Position numbers and translations under genes: made by a program. Below are positions 1-9,888 of a stretch of DNA of 64,000 bases, piece by piece; position 1 is the first letter of the stretch, and each line of letters begins with the position of its first letter. The stretch is from assembly GCF_018736045.1 (NCBI RefSeq), contig NZ_CP076133.1, forward strand, positions 1 through 64,000, in the 5' to 3' direction. This DNA comes from Flammeovirga yaeyamensis. Lineage in GTDB: Bacteria > Bacteroidota > Bacteroidia > Cytophagales > Flammeovirgaceae. Under the pieces are notes generated by a model. It saw only the letters and a program-made list of their open reading frames with translations. It did not search any database and had not been told where the DNA came from.

Positions 1-861
1 ATGAAAAGAAATGTTTTAATCACAGGTACATCCACAGGTGTTGGATTGGAAGCTTCAATTCTCTTTGCTAAAAATGGCTTTAAGGTCTATGCTACAATGA
101 GAAATCTCAAAAAAGCAGATGCTCTAAAAGACGCTATTGAAAAAGAACAATTGGATATCGAGATTCTACCTTTAGATGTCACCGACTTATCGTCTATTAA
201 AAAGGCAGTAGATACTATTATAGCTAATGATGGGAAAATAGATGTCTTATTTAATAATGCAGGGGCCGGATTTGCAAAAACTACCGAACAAACATCTGAA
301 GAAGAAATTCGATGGGTGACCGATGTAAATTACCACGGTGTAGTCTTCTGTACCAAAGAAGTGCTACCACATATGAGAAAACAGAATGGTGGACAAATTA
401 TTACGATCACTTCTGTGGGAGGCTTAGTGGGACAACCTTTCAATGAGTTCTACTGTGGAGCCAAGTTCGCTGTAGAAGGTTACATGGAAGCATTGGCGAA
501 CTATGTTTCAAAACCTTTCAATATTAAAATTACAAATGTTGAGCCTGGTGGCATTTCAACGGAATTTATGGCTTCAGCTGTTCAGAAAACTTCTTCCAAT
601 GGACAGTTTGCTATGGGTGAGTATCAAGGAATCTTTGAGAAGTACATGGCTGGCAGTCAGGAAAGAGCTAAAAGTAGCGAAATTCCAATTTATCAAACAG
701 GTAAAGAAGTGGCTGAAGTAGTCCTTCAAGTCGCCCAAAATGAAAATCCTCCTTTAAGAATAAGAAGTTCCGAATGGGCCGAACGTTTTTGTCAGTTAAA
801 AACACAAGCAGATCCCGACGGAACAAAACTTCGTGATATGATTGCGAATAGTTTCCTTTAG
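1..861 (+). CDS. Short-chain dehydrogenase/reductase (SDR)
   Basis: This is a classical SDR oxidoreductase of 286 residues, the normal length for the family. The Rossmann cofactor motif TGTSTGVG is at residues 8-15, NNAG at 85-88, and the catalytic triad is S138, Y151 and K155 (YCGAK). There is no signal peptide, so it should be a cytosolic NAD(P)(H)-dependent enzyme acting on an alcohol or carbonyl; the substrate cannot be told from sequence. The start codon is the first base of the window, so promoter and upstream neighbours are not visible. It is convergent with the large protease gene that follows and shares a hairpin terminator with it. Nothing links it to the Sus-type genes. Confidence 0.93.
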   Translation: MKRNVLITGTSTGVGLEASILFAKNGFKVYATMRNLKKADALKDAIEKEQLDIEILPLDVTDLSSIKKAVDTIIANDGKIDVLFNNAGAGFAKTTEQTSEEEIRWVTDVNYHGVVFCTKEVLPHMRKQNGGQIITITSVGGLVGQPFNEFYCGAKFAVEGYMEALANYVSKPFNIKITNVEPGGISTEFMASAVQKTSSNGQFAMGEYQGIFEKYMAGSQERAKSSEIPIYQTGKEVAEVVLQVAQNENPPLRIRSSEWAERFCQLKTQADPDGTKLRDMIANSFL

Positions 862-868
862 AAAAAAG

Positions 869-898
869 AAATGCACTAAGAAAACTCTTAGTGCATTT
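869..898. terminator. Bidirectional hairpin terminator
   Basis: A perfect 12-bp inverted repeat (AAATGCACTAAG / CTTAGTGCATTT) with a 6-nt spacer lies between the convergent SDR and protease genes. The arms begin in A-rich and end in T-rich sequence, so it can work in both directions. Confidence 0.85.
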
Positions 899-919
899 AC
901 TACTTTCACCAATTCAATG

Positions 920-3900
920 TTACTTAATAATAATTTTATGTGTTTCCACGAATTGCTTATCCACATTTAATTTTAGGATATACATTCCGCTTGACAATTC
1001 TTTTAATGGCAACAATTCTGAATACAATCCTGCTTCTTGCTGATCGTATGTTTTTCTAAATATTGTCTGCCCATTGATATCGACCAATTCCATTTCCACA
1101 CCTGTGTTTTCATCTACTTTATAAGCCACAACAGCTTTACCATCGGTTACTGGGTTTGGATAAACCACCGAGTGATCAAAAGTGCCGAAATCCAAGTGCA
1201 TTGGCTGACCGTTTTTATCTGTACTGTTCATCACTGCAGACGGATCGTCGATGATTTCAACATAGATTAGGTAGGCGACAAAACCGTTCTCTTTACCGTC
1301 ATCAGCGGCAAATACCAACTGCCCTACTCCTTCTTGGATTGGGTTGATATTAATAAAGGTTTGACCCAATGATAAATCGACAATATCTGGAGTGTAGTTA
1401 CCCGCGTAAATCAATAGTTCATCATCGTCGGGATCGTTAAATAGATCGTCTGGACTGATCGTGATTGCTTGTACTGTATCCGCCAAATTCACTCTAATAA
1501 TGGCATAATCCATGTTCAACATCGGAGATCTGTTTTTATGAGTCACCTCAATTAATGTCGTATCTACCGTGGTGTTCCCAAATTCATCAGTTACTGAGAT
1601 TGGAAGATGATACAAGCCCTCACTTTCGTAATCAGCTATCACTTTTAAAGAAGCCGTCTGAGCTCCATCTTGTTGGAAATGATAAACGATATTTTGAATA
1701 TCATTTGAATCCACTTGAATGCTCATCGCATCTCCTTCTGGATCTTCAAATAGATAATTGAAGGTATATTCTCCATCTTCGCTTACTCGAAGTGTATCTT
1801 GATAGCTATTTGGTGTATGTAAAAATTCTGGACGTCCATTTACATTCACTTTTAGCTTAACGATGTCTTTTTCTTTTGCAGCATCATTGGTCAACACAAT
1901 AATTGAAGCTACATTTTCGCCCGGTTTTGCTCCCGAAGCATTCACTGTAGCTGTTACTTCAGATTGTCCACCTTGCAAAAGCACATTTTCTTTTTGATCC
2001 AATGACAACCAATTGTTTTCACCACTAGCCGTTAACGGACGAATCTTCCAAGCAAACTTCTCATAACCATGTGCTTGCCACCAATTATATTTTCCATCTA
2101 CAGCTTCTCCGCCGTAAACTCCACTGTAACAATTGTCTAGAATTGCCCGATCCTCTGTACTGTTAAAGCCCATGTACTTAGGTGCAACTGGAAGTGCAAC
2201 ACCAATAAAGAAAGTCTCCCCTTCTGGGATATGGAAAGGTTGATCTAATTTGAAGTACATCCAATCTTCGTCGATTTTTTCTGTGATTTTGAATCTTTGA
2301 TCCAATAACAACTGACCTTCTTGAGGTAAATCTCCACCTTGGTGAATCATAATACGCACATACTCATTGATACTCTGAATATAAGAATAGACTTTCACAT
2401 GAGTCACATCAAAACCACCTGAAGGAGCGACAAATCGATTGGCAAATCCTAATTTTGCACCCACTACAAAAGGAGTGAATACACCATCTGCTTCTTCACT
2501 ACGATCCAAGGCCAATGAATCGACTACCACTCCGTTTGTTCTTGTAATTTCGCCTATTTCCTCAATAGCTCCCGGAATAACCGTTGGGTCAATTTCTGGT
2601 AACACTGCTGGAATAATAGAATATTTCAGTTTCGATTCTCCATTGTTTTCAATAGAAAATTTATAGTCCAATGTGTCTGTACTTCTCATTGTGTACTCCT
2701 GATCGGTAGCATCCCAAACAAAAACAGGTGAGTCCACTAATTTTGCAGTGATATTTGATGACGCTTCACCTGTAGTATTAATAAAGTTCAGCTGTCCATT
2801 TACATCACTTTTTTCTGATACAGGTAAGACAAACTTAATATTCACCACTTCCCAAGGTTGAATCACAATTGGAGACAATAATGTCCCTGAACTGTTCATA
2901 ATCATTTGATTACCGTCTTCATCAAAGAAGTTAGCAGCCTCTAAATTAGTTCTTGTTATTTTAGTGACCTCAAGATCATTATTCCCAATATTCATCAATT
3001 GGATCTCATCTGAAATACTTAAGTTTTCCTTGTATACTACCTCATCAAAGTCGACATCATTTAGTACAGATAATTCCGGTGATCCTGTTACGTTTACTTT
3101 TACAGGTACCTCAATCAATGGTTTGATATCGCTATTTGTACGTACTCTTAGCGTATCAAAATACGTCCCATTATAGTTATATCTCGATGTATTGACCGAT
3201 AGTACATAATTGTCTTTTGCATTTGCACTTGCTTTATGATGTACAGGAGGAACGATAGCAATCGAAGAACGATTTGTAAGGTACGATTGATTCACAATAA
3301 GTACACTTTCGTCTTCTAAAGTGTATTTCTCATCTGGACTTTCTAAACCATATTTTAGCAATCCGCCCCATGTATCCAGCTTTTTGTAGTGGAAATAAAT
3401 ACGACCGTCTTTCACGATTTCCAAACCAAAACTTAATATACCTGGACTAGATGTAGCGTCTTTACCTATAAAGTTGTTCCACTGTACCAACATACGGTCG
3501 TCTGTTACTTTATAGTAGATACTATCTGTTCCCGAATACTTTAAGTAAGACCAGAAAGGAGCAAGAATACCACTCACACCATCCTCTTTTTCAAAACGTT
3601 GGTAAAGGAAATCTTCTTCCATTGGAAGCACTGAAGCCATACCGTGAATAGATACCCAAATACTATCGTATTCACCACCATAGAAAGGAAAATCAAATGG
3701 TAAACCGATGGCCATAGGCTTATTATCTTCTACAGGAAGTACGTTTTCACCTTTGATATTCTCCCAACGATAGAAGTTATTTTCTTCGTTGCTCGTATGC
3801 CAAGTATATCCGTAATCGTCTTTCATAAAACCGAAAGTGGTGCTATCGAACACATCATTTATCGACTCATTTCGAAGTGAAGTAAACAAACCTTCTTGAA

Positions 3901-6900
3901 TGACATATTCGAAGTCGACTCCATTACTTTCATTCTGAATATAGACATCTACATTTTCTACCTCTCCGATAGTGGCATCTACTACTATTTCTGATGGGAA
4001 GTTATGCGAATAGTCAGCATCAAAAATACCTTCTCCGATAATGGTTGATCGAGTGATATTTCCATCACTAAAAGTAACAGTAGCCACTGCTTCCTCCTTA
4101 CTATTTGATGTTGGCGTATAGATTATTGGCAATGGGAAATTCGATTGTCCTTTGATTTCAGTCCCAATCAACTCATTATCAAAAGAGAACACATCGTTGT
4201 TGATAGCTATAGAAGAAATCGTTACAGCTGCTGATCCAGTATTTTCTATATGAATAAAATTCTTTTCGAATAAACCGATTTTTACATCAGCAAAAAGAAC
4301 AGAATCGACTGCACTCATTTCAGGCTCACCGTGTACATTTACTGTAAATGGAACGGTTGTCAATCCTTCAACTGTATTTGATGAAACCACAATAGAGTTT
4401 TGGTATGTCCCGTTAATTTGCTGGTTGAATTCGGGGTCTAAAGTCACCTTTAAATCGACACTATTTCCCGGAGCAACAACTCCTTTGTAAGGTTCCACAT
4501 CAAATACCATGTTGATATCTTGAGATGGCTCAAAAGCGACCGTTGTACCGTTTTTCAACAACAAAGCATCGTCGTCGAAATCTTTGTACATCAATGTATC
4601 TTCAGTGGTAAAACCAAGCGTGTAAACTCTATATCTTGTTTCAGGATCGATGTTTTCAACATTCACATAGTTGTATTCGATCAATCCATTTCTGTAGAAT
4701 ACAATCTGATACTCCAATTCCGCATTTCTAATATTGAATTTAGAATTCTCATAGATAATGTGATTGGTCTTCATTGAAACCACAAACTTGTCACCATAGG
4801 CATGGTATTTCATCTCGATGGCACGTTGGAAACCGTCTTCGAAATCGATCGGACTACAAGCTATATAATTGTACAGAAAAATACGTGCATTATACGTGAT
4901 ATCGAACTTGCTTAACTTCTCATTGAAGAAAGGAAATTCCATACCGAAGTCATATGTTGCAAAGGTTACTTCAGGATCGATATCTTTACCAATTTGTTGA
5001 AGTTCATCCCAAAGCTTACCATCAAAAGGTGCGGATTTAATGGAATAACTTAACGCTTCTGGCAATACACCACCTTTTAAAGCTAACTGACTATAAGGCG
5101 TTAAATCGTATTCCAAATCGGCTTGTGAACCGGTATTTTCTAACGTTAATGTCACCTCTTTTGTGGTGCCATAATCAATATCTATATCCGTATCTTCCAA
5201 TGTTACATTTAGTGTTGGTGGTACGACACTCATTACTGTTAATGGAACATTGATTTTTCCTGCATCCGTATCTAGAATTAATGTTTTTCTATGGATTCCA
5301 TCAGATGATATGGTGAAAGGAAAACTGAATTCTTGAGTTGATTTTGCTTCTACAGTGATTGGATCTTCTAACGTCACCGCCTGTCCATCGATCTCATATC
5401 CGTTAATCAGCAAATCGCCCAATCCTGTATTCTCTAAGATTATTTGATGTTCCTTTTCGACATTCGTAAAACATTCTAGTTCGTACTGTTTCTCTAAATC
5501 AATAGCAGCAGAATGTCCGGTGACATTAACCTCCACCTCAATATTTACAATAGGTTTATGGATGTCGTTGGTTAAGATACCCAAAGAAGCCAAGTGTTTA
5601 CCATTGGTTAAAGATTGTGCGTCTACAGTGGCAGTTACGGAAGAAGTTTCCCCCGATTCAATTTTACCTGAAGTTGGATCGATAAATACGAAAGAACCGT
5701 TGCTACCTGTACTCAATACTCTTAGTAAAGGGATCGTACTTCTAGCAGAAAGTACCAACGACGATTCGTAAGTTCTACCATTGTCTCTAGAAACTATAAA
5801 GTTATCGACTTCTGAAGGAATAAATCCAAACTGTAATAATAGTGGTCTTTCGATTTCTTTAGGAAAATGAATGACTGCCCAAAATGTCTCGTTTTCATCA
5901 AAAAATTGCGGTTGATAAAGAGGCATTCTGTAGTATTTCATCACATCCACCGTATCAGGATAATACTCTTGAGTGTAGACTACTTCAGACTCCAACAAGT
6001 TTCTATATCCGCCTTTTCTGATTTCGATAAAGAACGGTTTATCACTTACCGTTGGAATCATCCCTAATTCAATATGCGTTAAATTGAATTCATAATCGTA
6101 AGGAATATGGAAACGTGTTGCGAAAATTAGACCTGCATTTGGATTACCAGAACCTGCAATGATACTTGGACCTTCGTACAATTCATACGACATACCCGAT
6201 ACGTATTCTGTGACATCATTTTTCCAATGCTCGTTCGAATGAAGCACCGCTTCTGACACTTCCGTCACTTCCATAGAAGTCGGGATTTCCATTGTACGAC
6301 CAGCAGAATTAAGATTTACTTCATTATTGAAATTCAATGGCATGCTTAACACCTCATTCACTTCTTCTTGAGCAACTGAAGCCGTTTGTGTTTCTATACC
6401 ATATTCTTCATGATAATTGTGCTCGTTGGTCACCATCGCTGCCCAATACACTGCTCCATCTCCGATATTAGAAAACTCTAGTGGAGCCTCTACAGTAGTT
6501 TGATCTTCTACATCAATAAACACAGAAATCTGATTTGTATTCGACATGAAATGAGGTTCATCTACCGTCGTCAGCTTCAGAATATTTGATATTTCCGAGA
6601 GATTTGAAAACTGATCGACAGATTTCACCGCGAACCAATAATCTGATTTCTTCAATAACTGATTGAAACGCACTCTGAACGTATCTCCCTCAGCCATATT
6701 ATTTTCGATTCCAAAAATTAACTGATTATTGAAATTCTCCTCTGTAATTTCTTCTGTCGAAAATGCTAAATAGAACACGCCAGGACCGTTACTATCTTCG
6801 TCTTCAGGAACTGTCCATTCTAAAGTTACTTCATTATGAAGAATTTCAGCTGCCGTTAAATCATCAATTGCGTTGGGTGGAATACGGTTGTCGTCTACCA

Positions 6901-8395
6901 AAGCATTGGCCGCATTCAATACTCCTCGACCAAACTTGTCGTTGTGTTGGAAAGTGAAAGGAACCACTGAATTCAATAAAATTCTTTTTAGATCATCCGC
7001 AGTAAAATCATCACCACCAAATTTAGAAATCACCAATGCAGCCACACCACTTACATGTGGACAAGCCATTGATGTTCCTTCCATATAGCCGTAGTTGTTA
7101 TTGGTTAGGGTACTCAAAATACCTCCTTCTTGATCGAAATTAAGCATATCTCCACCGGGAGCAGCAATATCGATCCAATCGCCTGAAGTGGTGTAATACG
7201 ACGGTAAACCTGATGGACCTAAGGCAGAAACTGCCACTACTTCATCAAATGCTCCGGGATATTTATTTTGCATTTCAGTACCTGTGTTACCTGCTGCAAA
7301 GAATAAAATACCACCTTTCATGGGGCTACCTTCATACTGACCTGCTTCGGCTACAAAATATCTAATTGCCTCTAAAACTTCTGGCTCGTAGTAATTGTCT
7401 ACGTTATATCCCCAAGAGTTCTGAGAAATAACAGCTCCGTTATCGGCTCCGTATACAATCGCTTCGGCAAAGTTATTTCCGTTTCTTTCGCGGTAATCAA
7501 ACACCTGACAAGACATTAGCTTTACACCATTGCCCGATCCATCGCCACCAGCAACACCAGCTACACCTACTCCATTGTTATTTACGGCACCCACTGTACC
7601 CGCTACGTGAGTACCGTGGTCGCCTGGAGTTATTGGTCCGGGAACAATAAAGTTGTAACCGTATACGTCATCAACATAACCATTTCCATCGCTATCTTCA
7701 CCGGGTGTACCATTCATTTCGGCTTCGTTCACCCACATGTTGCCCACTAAATCTTCGTGGTAAGGATCCACGCCTTGGTCAACAATAGCGACAATAATAT
7801 TGGAGCTTCCAGATGTTACTTCCCAACCTTCTTCCAAGTTGATATCCATATGGTATTCACCACCAATTTGTCTGTGGTTAATATAGTGCCATTGATCAGT
7901 CAACAAAGGGTCATCAAACTTGAATTCCTCTTCTTGAGTGTTTGTTGCTTTAAAAGCATTTTGCTTAAAAAGTACAGGTTGAGAACCATTGTCGATATTC
8001 ACTTTAGTGTATACCGGTTTCACGATATCCACTTCCGATAAACCTTTGTAATTCTCTATCATTACATAAGGATCGATGAGTGTATCAAAATCTATTTCAT
8101 ACCACAAGTGAAGCCCATATTCTCTATGTTTCGCTTCATGTTTGGTAGAAAAAGGGAATACTCTTCTAATAGAATAAATTCCTGCTTGTTGGTTCACATC
8201 ATCCACATGTGCAATACCTACTTGGTTACCAGAAGATGATAAACGCAAATTCGATGAGGTATTGATGGCATCTTTGGTAAATTTCACTCTGATTTTACCA
8301 CTTACGATATCGTCCCCCGAAGGCTGATTTTGTTGTCCAAAAGTACTGAAAGCAAAGCCAATACTTAAGAACAGTAATATCAATAATTTCTTCAT
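920..8395 (-). CDS. Giant subtilisin-like (S8) protease, T9SS cargo
   Basis: A 2491-residue secreted multidomain protease. A signal peptide covers about residues 1-20. The S8 domain has Asp206 (VDQGVD), His260 (HGTHVAGT), the oxyanion Asn370 (AAGNTG) and Ser442 (GTSMACPHVSG), so it looks catalytically complete. A fibronectin-III-like domain follows (about 503-608). Then come more than 1500 residues of beta-sandwich repeats resembling ASH/choice-of-anchor-D units and a cadherin-like segment (about 2170-2390). The end is a T9SS type A sorting domain (VYPNP, MYILKL, last residues IIIK). It is the last gene of a susC-susD-lipoprotein operon, only 17 bp after the lipoprotein gene. I infer a surface-anchored or released protease that trims protein or glycoprotein for the neighbouring Sus importer. 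The beta-sandwich domain names are less certain than the protease. Confidence 0.92.
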   Translation of the reverse strand: MKKLLILLFLSIGFAFSTFGQQNQPSGDDIVSGKIRVKFTKDAINTSSNLRLSSSGNQVGIAHVDDVNQQAGIYSIRRVFPFSTKHEAKHREYGLHLWYEIDFDTLIDPYVMIENYKGLSEVDIVKPVYTKVNIDNGSQPVLFKQNAFKATNTQEEEFKFDDPLLTDQWHYINHRQIGGEYHMDINLEEGWEVTSGSSNIIVAIVDQGVDPYHEDLVGNMWVNEAEMNGTPGEDSDGNGYVDDVYGYNFIVPGPITPGDHGTHVAGTVGAVNNNGVGVAGVAGGDGSGNGVKLMSCQVFDYRERNGNNFAEAIVYGADNGAVISQNSWGYNVDNYYEPEVLEAIRYFVAEAGQYEGSPMKGGILFFAAGNTGTEMQNKYPGAFDEVVAVSALGPSGLPSYYTTSGDWIDIAAPGGDMLNFDQEGGILSTLTNNNYGYMEGTSMACPHVSGVAALVISKFGGDDFTADDLKRILLNSVVPFTFQHNDKFGRGVLNAANALVDDNRIPPNAIDDLTAAEILHNEVTLEWTVPEDEDSNGPGVFYLAFSTEEITEENFNNQLIFGIENNMAEGDTFRVRFNQLLKKSDYWFAVKSVDQFSNLSEISNILKLTTVDEPHFMSNTNQISVFIDVEDQTTVEAPLEFSNIGDGAVYWAAMVTNEHNYHEEYGIETQTASVAQEEVNEVLSMPLNFNNEVNLNSAGRTMEIPTSMEVTEVSEAVLHSNEHWKNDVTEYVSGMSYELYEGPSIIAGSGNPNAGLIFATRFHIPYDYEFNLTHIELGMIPTVSDKPFFIEIRKGGYRNLLESEVVYTQEYYPDTVDVMKYYRMPLYQPQFFDENETFWAVIHFPKEIERPLLLQFGFIPSEVDNFIVSRDNGRTYESSLVLSARSTIPLLRVLSTGSNGSFVFIDPTSGKIESGETSSVTATVDAQSLTNGKHLASLGILTNDIHKPIVNIEVEVNVTGHSAAIDLEKQYELECFTNVEKEHQIILENTGLGDLLINGYEIDGQAVTLEDPITVEAKSTQEFSFPFTISSDGIHRKTLILDTDAGKINVPLTVMSVVPPTLNVTLEDTDIDIDYGTTKEVTLTLENTGSQADLEYDLTPYSQLALKGGVLPEALSYSIKSAPFDGKLWDELQQIGKDIDPEVTFATYDFGMEFPFFNEKLSKFDITYNARIFLYNYIACSPIDFEDGFQRAIEMKYHAYGDKFVVSMKTNHIIYENSKFNIRNAELEYQIVFYRNGLIEYNYVNVENIDPETRYRVYTLGFTTEDTLMYKDFDDDALLLKNGTTVAFEPSQDINMVFDVEPYKGVVAPGNSVDLKVTLDPEFNQQINGTYQNSIVVSSNTVEGLTTVPFTVNVHGEPEMSAVDSVLFADVKIGLFEKNFIHIENTGSAAVTISSIAINNDVFSFDNELIGTEIKGQSNFPLPIIYTPTSNSKEEAVATVTFSDGNITRSTIIGEGIFDADYSHNFPSEIVVDATIGEVENVDVYIQNESNGVDFEYVIQEGLFTSLRNESINDVFDSTTFGFMKDDYGYTWHTSNEENNFYRWENIKGENVLPVEDNKPMAIGLPFDFPFYGGEYDSIWVSIHGMASVLPMEEDFLYQRFEKEDGVSGILAPFWSYLKYSGTDSIYYKVTDDRMLVQWNNFIGKDATSSPGILSFGLEIVKDGRIYFHYKKLDTWGGLLKYGLESPDEKYTLEDESVLIVNQSYLTNRSSIAIVPPVHHKASANAKDNYVLSVNTSRYNYNGTYFDTLRVRTNSDIKPLIEVPVKVNVTGSPELSVLNDVDFDEVVYKENLSISDEIQLMNIGNNDLEVTKITRTNLEAANFFDEDGNQMIMNSSGTLLSPIVIQPWEVVNIKFVLPVSEKSDVNGQLNFINTTGEASSNITAKLVDSPVFVWDATDQEYTMRSTDTLDYKFSIENNGESKLKYSIIPAVLPEIDPTVIPGAIEEIGEITRTNGVVVDSLALDRSEEADGVFTPFVVGAKLGFANRFVAPSGGFDVTHVKVYSYIQSINEYVRIMIHQGGDLPQEGQLLLDQRFKITEKIDEDWMYFKLDQPFHIPEGETFFIGVALPVAPKYMGFNSTEDRAILDNCYSGVYGGEAVDGKYNWWQAHGYEKFAWKIRPLTASGENNWLSLDQKENVLLQGGQSEVTATVNASGAKPGENVASIIVLTNDAAKEKDIVKLKVNVNGRPEFLHTPNSYQDTLRVSEDGEYTFNYLFEDPEGDAMSIQVDSNDIQNIVYHFQQDGAQTASLKVIADYESEGLYHLPISVTDEFGNTTVDTTLIEVTHKNRSPMLNMDYAIIRVNLADTVQAITISPDDLFNDPDDDELLIYAGNYTPDIVDLSLGQTFININPIQEGVGQLVFAADDGKENGFVAYLIYVEIIDDPSAVMNSTDKNGQPMHLDFGTFDHSVVYPNPVTDGKAVVAYKVDENTGVEMELVDINGQTIFRKTYDQQEAGLYSELLPLKELSSGMYILKLNVDKQFVETHKIIIK

Positions 8396-8412
8396 TTTCT
8401 TAATTTTAGCTT

Positions 8413-9855
8413 CTATTGTTTTTCACGTACAAAACGAACGGTTAAGGCATTGTAATACGTATTCATTACCGCAAAACCGACATTATCGATACTTGTATTC
8501 ATAAGGAAAACATACCCCATACCTGTATTCTGATTGATATCGGAAGTCATGATTAACGTCTCTCTATCTTGTGCTTTGAAAATGTGCCTGAATGCTGGAT
8601 CTGATGGATCGCTAAAAGATAAATATCCTGGGTGATTGATCTCCAAGCCAGATGCTCCACCTTCTCTTAAGGCTTCTTTTGCATACAATTCACCCCCATA
8701 CAATCTGATAATATCATCTAGTTCGATAGACGTAGGAAGTCTCCACCCTTCGGGTGGGTTATTCAGCATAGAAGTGATAAAATAATGTCGCCCGTAGTAC
8801 TTTCTCTCGTCTTCATCATCTAGTGCATGACCGTCTTCGATGATTGCTCTATAAGCATATCCATAGTACCATGACATGTTCCCTGGATCTTCCGCATAAT
8901 TGTAATTATCGGCCATCCATTCCAGACCGTTAATCTCTACGAAACGGTATTCTTGGTTATCTCGAGCGTCTACCCAAACACCCCATTTTCCTCTAAAACG
9001 AAGCTTCACGGTATCAGTGGAAACGGTATTATTTACTTCTACTTTCCAAGCCAATTCGTATTCTGTATCAGGATCGCCTTTAAACAATGAATGAGGTAAA
9101 TCTTTGTTGTAGATTTGAGCGTTTTCATCACTTAATAGGGTCCAACTACCCACACCTCCTGCTGGTAAAAAGGCTTCTAAAGTGAAGAATTTTTGGTCTT
9201 TATCATTTAGATCAGTAATAATATCTAACTGATCATCACCCGCAAATGCTCTTAACTCATCAGTAACAAAAGCTAATTCTTCAGAGACTATTTGATTACC
9301 GAAGGTCATGGTCCATTGCACTCTGTAGGCGTTGTTTTTCAGACCGACAAATGCAGCAGTACTATCATTGACCATAGTGATCTGACCACCATTACCCTCG
9401 ACAATTTCCCATGTACCGGTAGTACCAAATTTGGGTGCTTCTGCTGTTAAGTAGGTTGAGATATTATTGAATAAAGTGTCTTGAGGAATGACAGTTAAGA
9501 TCGTTGGTTCCAGCGCTTTGTAAGATACCGTAATCACGTCCGTTTGGTACTGATCACCTTCTCTCACTTCCCAGATTAACTGATACGTCACCCCAGGTTC
9601 TCCATAAAATTTGGTATTGGGTGAGTGTGCATCTTCGAAAACTCCGTTCTCTCCGATGTACACTTTCCATGTTCCAATTTGTCCTGTCTTTACCGCTTGA
9701 GCATTTAATTCTATCATATAGTTTTCTGTTTCTATATCGATAAAACTTGGCCCTGCATCGGCATTTATTTTTATCAATTCGGCATCCTTTTTACACCCAA
9801 AGCCAAGCAAGAGTGTAAAAAGAAAACCGATTGTTCTTATCGTGATTTTACTCAT
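8413..9855 (-). CDS. Lipoprotein with C-terminal FISUMP domain
   Basis: A 480-residue predicted outer-membrane lipoprotein with the lipobox cysteine at residue 21 (GFGC). The middle (about 30-290) repeats an Ig-like pattern with TGTWEIVEG- and VGSWTLLSD-type units, three or four copies. The C-terminal third resembles the Fibrobacter succinogenes major paralogous (FISUMP) domain: WVDARDNQEYRFVEINGLEWMADN, then PEGWRLPTSIEL and a closing FVREK. It sits in the SusE/F position, 33 bp after susD and 17 bp before the protease, so a role as surface substrate-binding protein is plausible. The ligand is unknown. Confidence 0.8.
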   Translation of the reverse strand: MSKITIRTIGFLFTLLLGFGCKKDAELIKINADAGPSFIDIETENYMIELNAQAVKTGQIGTWKVYIGENGVFEDAHSPNTKFYGEPGVTYQLIWEVREGDQYQTDVITVSYKALEPTILTVIPQDTLFNNISTYLTAEAPKFGTTGTWEIVEGNGGQITMVNDSTAAFVGLKNNAYRVQWTMTFGNQIVSEELAFVTDELRAFAGDDQLDIITDLNDKDQKFFTLEAFLPAGGVGSWTLLSDENAQIYNKDLPHSLFKGDPDTEYELAWKVEVNNTVSTDTVKLRFRGKWGVWVDARDNQEYRFVEINGLEWMADNYNYAEDPGNMSWYYGYAYRAIIEDGHALDDEDERKYYGRHYFITSMLNNPPEGWRLPTSIELDDIIRLYGGELYAKEALREGGASGLEINHPGYLSFSDPSDPAFRHIFKAQDRETLIMTSDINQNTGMGYVFLMNTSIDNVGFAVMNTYYNALTVRFVREKQ

Positions 9856-9888
9856 ACGAAGTTTATTTAATCAATTGGTTGTTTGATG